Below are positions 5,508-7,431 of a DNA stretch of 7,431 bases, piece by piece. Source of the DNA: Cryomorphaceae bacterium. GTDB lineage: Bacteria > Bacteroidota > Bacteroidia > Flavobacteriales > Schleiferiaceae. Made by a program: the position numbers and the translations under genes. The DNA is taken from NCBI GenBank assembly GCA_003451355.1, contig DMDX01000089.1, forward strand, positions 1 to 7,431, read 5' to 3'. The first letter of the stretch is position 1, and each line of letters opens with the position of its first letter. The notes under the pieces are model-generated. The model ran no database searches, was not told where the DNA came from, and saw only the letters and a list, made by a program, of their open reading frames with translations.

Positions 5508-7431
5508 ATGCGCCGAATTATTTTATTCACCTTAGCCGCGTTAAACGTTTGCGAACTCGCCGCCCAGCAGCGCCCCAACGCAGCTCCCAAGGACAGCCTC
5601 ATTACCCTCGACGAGACCGTCGTGACGGTAAGCCGTAACGCGACGAACTTGGCCGCGACCTACGTTTCGGTCGATGTGCTTCCGAGTCGTTTGGCGCTCG
5701 ACAAACCCAATGGCCGCATTGAGCAAACGCTTCAAATGGCGCCGGGGGTAACCATGCAAGATGGCCAGGCCAACATCCGCGCGGGCAGTGGCTGGTCGCT
5801 GGGCAGCGGGTCCCGCGTGCTGGTGCTAGTCGACGACCTACCGGCACTTAGCCCCGACGCGGGTGGCGTGCAGTGGTCCGCCATGCCCATGGAGGCCCTC
5901 GACCAAGTCGAAGTGGTCAAAGGCGCGTCCTCGTCCCTCTACGGATCGTCTGCGCTCAACGGCGTCATTCACCTGCGCACCTGGGAACCGTCGGCCAAGC
6001 CCCGCATCATGGTGAGCACCTTGGCGGAATCCTACGGCCAACCGCCCCGCCTGGGCCTGCGCTGGTACGACGGTCCGCGCGGCCGCGGAGCTCTGCGCTT
6101 CGCCGCCAGCGGAAGCGATTCCACCGGCCGCCACGGCTGGGTGGTCCACGGCCAGGCCTTTGGCGACCAGGGCTACCAGTACAAGGTCGGCGAAACCAGC
6201 GGGCGCCTGCACGCCAAGTACCGGTTCCGCCCCAATGCCCGCACCGAGTGGGGCCTGAACGCGCAGTACATGGACCGCAGCAGCCGGTCCGCCCTGCTTT
6301 GGGAGGATTTTCGCTACGGATACACGCCGCTCGACTCGTCAGCGACCCAGACCGACAGCCGCATTGGCGCCTTGGCCGGCCACCTGATTGTGCGCGGCGA
6401 CGGAATCAAGCACACCCTGCGCCTGCGTGCCATGGGCATCGATACCAAGAGTTTTTTGGACAGCAACGACTACTCCAACACGTCCCAGCAGCTGCTCGGG
6501 GAGTACCTCGCTCAAGCCTACCGGGGCCGTTGGGCGGTGACGGCGGGGCTGCAGGGTTCCGCCAGCCAAATGACTTCGCCGCTCTTTTCGGGCGACCACC
6601 GCAGCGCCAATCTGGGCGGACTCCTTCAAGTTGACTACACCCGCAGGCGCTGGGATGCCCACGTGGGACTGCGCTACGAGGCCTTTCAAATCGACGACCT
6701 CGAGGTATACAGCCGGCCCGTGCTGCGTGCCGGAGCGCATCGGGCCTTCGGACGCGCTACCCACCTGCGCGCCTCGTGGGCCCAGGGATTTCGCTTCCCT
6801 TCGATTGCTGAGCTCTATAGTGCTTCGGCGGCGGGAGTGCTTCAGGTTTTTCCGCGGCCCGGACTCAAGCCCGAGCAGGGCTGGACGGCCGAACTCGCCC
6901 TGCGCCAAGCGTTTAAGGGCCGCGGCGGCCTCAAGGGCTACGCCGACCTCGCCCTGTTTCGCACCGATTTTCGCGACATGCTCGAATTCAGCTTTGGCCA
7001 GTGGGCCAACGTGCCCAACGCGGGCTTGGCCAACTTCGGATTCACCTCGCTCAACGTCGGACCCACCCGCATTCAGGGCCTCGAGGCCACCGCCGTGGGC
7101 GAGGCCAAGCTCGGGCCCGGTCAGCTCCAGGCCATGCTCTCGTACACCTTCGCCCAGCCGATTGCCCTTGAGCCCGAAAGGGTCTATGCCACGGATGCCG
7201 CAGGCTCCGCGCTGACCTACACCTCGACGTCGTTGGACCCGAGCAAAAATGTGCTTAAGTACCGCTACCGCCACGTGGGCAAGGCCGACGTCGCCTACAC
7301 GTGGCGCCGTGTGACGGCCGCCTTCAGCCTTCGCGCCAACAGCTTTATGGAGAACATTGACGGAATCTTTACCTCGCCCTTGGTCGCTATCTACGTGCCG
7401 GGGGTAGCCGATTCGCGCTATTTCACTCAGG
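5508..7431 (+). CDS. TonB-dependent outer-membrane receptor, partial, C-terminus off the right edge
   Basis: An outer-membrane beta-barrel that imports a large or scarce ligand (siderophore, cobalamin, oligosaccharide or similar) using energy from TonB-ExbBD. The frame is open from ATG 5508 to the window end: 641 residues with probably some tens missing. A signal peptide covers about residues 1-19 (MRRIILFTLAALNVCELAA). The segment ITLDETVVTVSR (32-43) looks like a TonB box. The plug domain (about 45-160) has QTLQMAPGVTMQD, VLVLVDDLPA (104-113), LDQVEVVKGASSSLYGSSAL (131-150) and NGVIHLRT. Barrel marks are GFRFPSIAELYS (427-438), a Gly-Leu-Glu turn (IQGLE, 522-526) and SFMENIDGIF (612-621), all familiar from Bacteroidota receptors. 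There is no N-terminal carboxypeptidase-like repeat domain, which many Bacteroidota receptors have. The ligand cannot be told: no SusD-like, haem or cobalamin gene lies within view. It diverges from the SDR gene with a 30-bp spacer. Confidence 0.95.
   Translation, partial: MRRIILFTLAALNVCELAAQQRPNAAPKDSLITLDETVVTVSRNATNLAATYVSVDVLPSRLALDKPNGRIEQTLQMAPGVTMQDGQANIRAGSGWSLGSGSRVLVLVDDLPALSPDAGGVQWSAMPMEALDQVEVVKGASSSLYGSSALNGVIHLRTWEPSAKPRIMVSTLAESYGQPPRLGLRWYDGPRGRGALRFAASGSDSTGRHGWVVHGQAFGDQGYQYKVGETSGRLHAKYRFRPNARTEWGLNAQYMDRSSRSALLWEDFRYGYTPLDSSATQTDSRIGALAGHLIVRGDGIKHTLRLRAMGIDTKSFLDSNDYSNTSQQLLGEYLAQAYRGRWAVTAGLQGSASQMTSPLFSGDHRSANLGGLLQVDYTRRRWDAHVGLRYEAFQIDDLEVYSRPVLRAGAHRAFGRATHLRASWAQGFRFPSIAELYSASAAGVLQVFPRPGLKPEQGWTAELALRQAFKGRGGLKGYADLALFRTDFRDMLEFSFGQWANVPNAGLANFGFTSLNVGPTRIQGLEATAVGEAKLGPGQLQAMLSYTFAQPIALEPERVYATDAAGSALTYTSTSLDPSKNVLKYRYRHVGKADVAYTWRRVTAAFSLRANSFMENIDGIFTSPLVAIYVPGVADSRYFTQ

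Noticed and set aside
5873..6634. Plus-strand open frame of 253 codons inside the receptor gene
   Set aside because: An out-of-frame shadow rich in Arg, Pro and Gly, without motifs. The receptor frame is continuous from 5508 to the window end, so no frameshift is needed.
6631..7215. Plus-strand open frame of 194 codons inside the receptor gene
   Set aside because: Another out-of-frame shadow, dominated by Pro, Ser, Arg and Ala; no family features and fully contained in the receptor.
6339..7274. Long minus-strand open frame of 311 codons under the receptor gene
   Set aside because: It lies wholly opposite the TonB-dependent receptor, whose plus-strand frame shows clear family motifs. The minus product is low-complexity, rich in Gly, Ala, Arg and Val, with no recognisable motif; GC-rich coding DNA commonly opens such antisense frames.

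Overview
The window most likely comes from a member of the Bacteroidota (Flavobacteriales-like) with an unusually GC-rich genome. The reasons are the type of NADP-dependent glyceraldehyde-3-phosphate dehydrogenase (closest in my memory to flavobacterial proteins), a cation-efflux protein with the Cys-rich tail I associate with this phylum, a TonB-dependent receptor with a familiar Bacteroidota C-terminal block, two sites matching the Bacteroidota -7 promoter box TAnnTTTG, and a lack of strong Shine-Dalgarno sequences. This placement is inference from remembered family features; no search was run.

Layout. Left block (1-1961, minus strand): an ammonium channel gene (amtB) followed 60 bp downstream by the first 204 codons of gapN, which runs off the left edge. 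A 127-bp AT-rich divergent promoter region (1962-2088) separates it from a small DoxX-family membrane protein on the plus strand (2089-2484). A short repeat-rich, hairpin-capable spacer (about 2480-2520) lies between doxX and the convergent gene pepT. Right block (2513-5477, minus strand): a tightly packed three-gene unit, transcribed in the order SDR oxidoreductase (YdfG-like), CDF metal-cation transporter, peptidase T. Both junctions are 4-bp ATGA overlaps, so translational coupling is likely. Only 30 bp separate the SDR start from a divergent TonB-dependent outer-membrane receptor (5508 to the right edge, C-terminus missing).

How the genes may work together. AmtB brings in ammonium and GapN yields NADPH while bypassing the ATP-forming step of glycolysis, so their adjacency could link nitrogen uptake to reductant supply, but this is speculative. 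The coupled unit combines a metal-dependent aminopeptidase that completes peptide breakdown, a divalent-cation transporter with an extra thiol-rich metal-binding tail, and an NADPH-dependent hydroxy-acid or hydroxy-amino-acid dehydrogenase. A joint role in peptide or amino-acid catabolism with metal balance is possible but unproven.

No mobile element, CRISPR array, tRNA, rRNA, phage gene or defence system is visible. I did not find a convincing undescribed system. The window reads as ordinary metabolism and transport, with a few regulatory and architectural details worth checking. Every stretch is accounted for: no gene-free gap exceeds 130 bp.
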